Shown one piece after another: positions 31,961-32,948 of a stretch of 32,948 nucleotides of DNA. The position numbers and the translations under genes are program-made. The notes below the pieces were generated by a model that worked only from the letters and a program-made list of their open reading frames with translations, ran no database searches and was not told where the DNA came from. Numbering within the stretch: the stretch's first letter is position 1; every line of letters begins with the position of its first letter. This stretch comes from Pseudomonadota bacterium (GTDB lineage: Bacteria; Pseudomonadota; Alphaproteobacteria; Rickettsiales; UBA3002). The stretch spans positions 1-32,948 of the forward strand of contig CAUJIC010000039.1 of NCBI GenBank assembly GCA_963205305.1, written 5' to 3'.

Positions 31961-32948
31961 ATGAATGATTCCCAACCATCCGCCCCTGTCATCGGCCTTG
32001 AGGCATTGAAGGCGGCGCTCAAAGGCGTTCCAACGGCACCTGGGTGCTACAAGATGATCGATGCGGCTGGCAAGATTCTCTATGTCGGCAAGGCGAAGAA
32101 CCTCATCAATCGCGTCACCAGCTACACCAACATCAATAACCTGAATAACCGCATCATGCGGATGGTGGGGCAGGTGGCGATGGTGGAAATTATCACTACC
32201 AAGAACGAGGCCGAGGCGCTGCTGCTGGAGTCGAGCCTCATCAAGCGGCATATGCCGCGCTATAATGTGTTGCTGAAGGACGATAAATCTTTCCCCTATA
32301 TTAGGGTCGATACGACGCACCCGTTCCCGCGGATTGAAAAACATCGCGGCGCGCAGAACAAGGCGGGGGAATATTTTGGCCCGTTCGCGAATGTGCTGGC
32401 GCTGAACCAAGCGATGGCGCTGTTACAAAAAATATTCCTCCTGCGGCCATGCCCTGACACGATTTTCAAAAACCGCTCGCGCCCGTGTTTGCAATACCAG
32501 ATCAAACGCTGCACCGCGCCATGTGTGGGGTATGTGACCGAGGCGCAGTATGCTGAACAAATCAATAAAGCGCGGGATTTTTTGAAAGGCCGCAGCCGCG
32601 AAGTGCAGGAAAAATTCAGCGCGGAAATGAACGCAGCGAGCGAGGCGATGGAATATGAAAAAGCGGCGATGTTGCGTGACCGTATCCGCGCCCTGACGCA
32701 AGTGCAGCAAGAGCAAGGCCTGCGTGTGGCGGGGTTGAAGGATGCGGATGTGATTGCGTTAGCGCGCCGCGGCGACAAGAGCGTGGTGCAGGTGCATTTT
32801 TATCGTAACGGCAGCCATTTCGGGAACCAGAGTTTCCACCCCCGCCACAGCGATGATGTGCCCGATAGTGAAGTGATGTCGGGCTTTTTGGGGCAATTTT
32901 ATCAAGCACATTTGCCGCCGAGCGAGATATTGCTCAGCCGTGGGTTTG
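31961..32948 (+). CDS. uvrC: UvrC, excinuclease ABC subunit C, N-terminal part
   Basis: The frame runs to the window end (329 codons visible; the full protein is about 600-650 residues). It makes the dual incisions of nucleotide excision repair with UvrA and UvrB. The N-terminal GIY-YIG nuclease domain is seen in GVPTAPGCYKM, KILYVGKAKNLINRVTSYT and KNEAEALLLESSLIKRHMP, then YNVLLKDDKSFPYIRV and FGPFANVLALNQAM. A UVR motif for UvrB binding follows at about EFS-x-EMNAASEAMEYEKAAMLRDRIRAL (UVR consensus A-x-x-L/M-E-x-E-x-A-A-x-L-R-D). The gene starts 4 nt after the SDR stop with no stop between. The C-terminal endonuclease V-like and HhH domains lie outside the window. Confidence 0.95.
   Translation, partial: MNDSQPSAPVIGLEALKAALKGVPTAPGCYKMIDAAGKILYVGKAKNLINRVTSYTNINNLNNRIMRMVGQVAMVEIITTKNEAEALLLESSLIKRHMPRYNVLLKDDKSFPYIRVDTTHPFPRIEKHRGAQNKAGEYFGPFANVLALNQAMALLQKIFLLRPCPDTIFKNRSRPCLQYQIKRCTAPCVGYVTEAQYAEQINKARDFLKGRSREVQEKFSAEMNAASEAMEYEKAAMLRDRIRALTQVQQEQGLRVAGLKDADVIALARRGDKSVVQVHFYRNGSHFGNQSFHPRHSDDVPDSEVMSGFLGQFYQAHLPPSEILLSRGF

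Overview
The window looks like core chromosome of an aerobic, Gram-negative alphaproteobacterium. The evidence is a bc1 operon with an alphaproteobacterial cytochrome c1, a CycM-type membrane-anchored cytochrome c beside kdsB, the secB / Tim44-like / mltA / smr block, dimeric NADP-isocitrate dehydrogenase, a phasin (polyhydroxyalkanoate granules), oxygen-dependent HemF, and KdsB (Kdo, hence LPS). The parA-parB pair at the left edge suggests an origin-proximal location (inference). I cannot name the genus. No phage, transposase, CRISPR array or rRNA operon was seen.

Layout. 1-1121 (+): end of parA, then parB. 1122-9458 (-): eight genes on one strand, in transcription order cytochrome c, NfeD, SPFH protein, an AT-rich Cys-rich secreted orphan, then yejA-B-E-F (peptide ABC importer with 4-nt overlaps). 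9577-11286 (+): kdsB and a PfkB-family (adenosine kinase-like) kinase. 11436-12252: a one-helix small protein converging on two tandem, mutually related orphan proteins. 12322-13946 (+): an AmpG-like permease and a 39-residue entericidin-type lipoprotein. 13947-15388 (-): hemF and trmL. 15676-18460 (+): petA-petB-petC. 18598-19386 (+): uppP. 19383-19777 (-): two small genes, including a 45-residue lipoprotein. 19885-19961 (+): tRNA-Arg(CCU). 19989-20204 (+): Cys-pair lipoprotein. 20207-21013 (-): M48-like protein. 21147-22346 (+): icd. 22433-23982 (-): DUF378 protein, pgsA, secB. 24104-28743 (+): Tim44-like, mltA, smr, OmpR-type regulator and EnvZ-type kinase. 28800-31120 (-): phasin, proC, prs. 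31225-32948 (+): pteridine-reductase-like SDR and the start of uvrC.

How the genes fit together. Cell-envelope work dominates: peptide or muropeptide import (YejABEF, AmpG), murein turnover (MltA), lipid carrier recycling (UppP), Kdo activation (KdsB), phosphatidylglycerol synthesis (PgsA), SecB export and membrane quality control (SPFH/NfeD). Respiration (bc1, cytochrome c, HemF for heme) and central metabolism (Icd, Prs, ProC) make up most of the rest.

No complete new multi-gene system is evident. The most unusual items are: a cytochrome b with an extra segment of about 77 residues carrying a twin CX3C motif and two added predicted helices; a secreted 12-cysteine protein built from three degenerate repeats in AT-rich DNA; two tandem related small orphans; an M48-like protein with HGVAH instead of HExxH; a REP-like intergenic hairpin family with a compensatory stem change; and a 14-mer shared by the phasin promoter and the DUF378/pgsA intergenic region.
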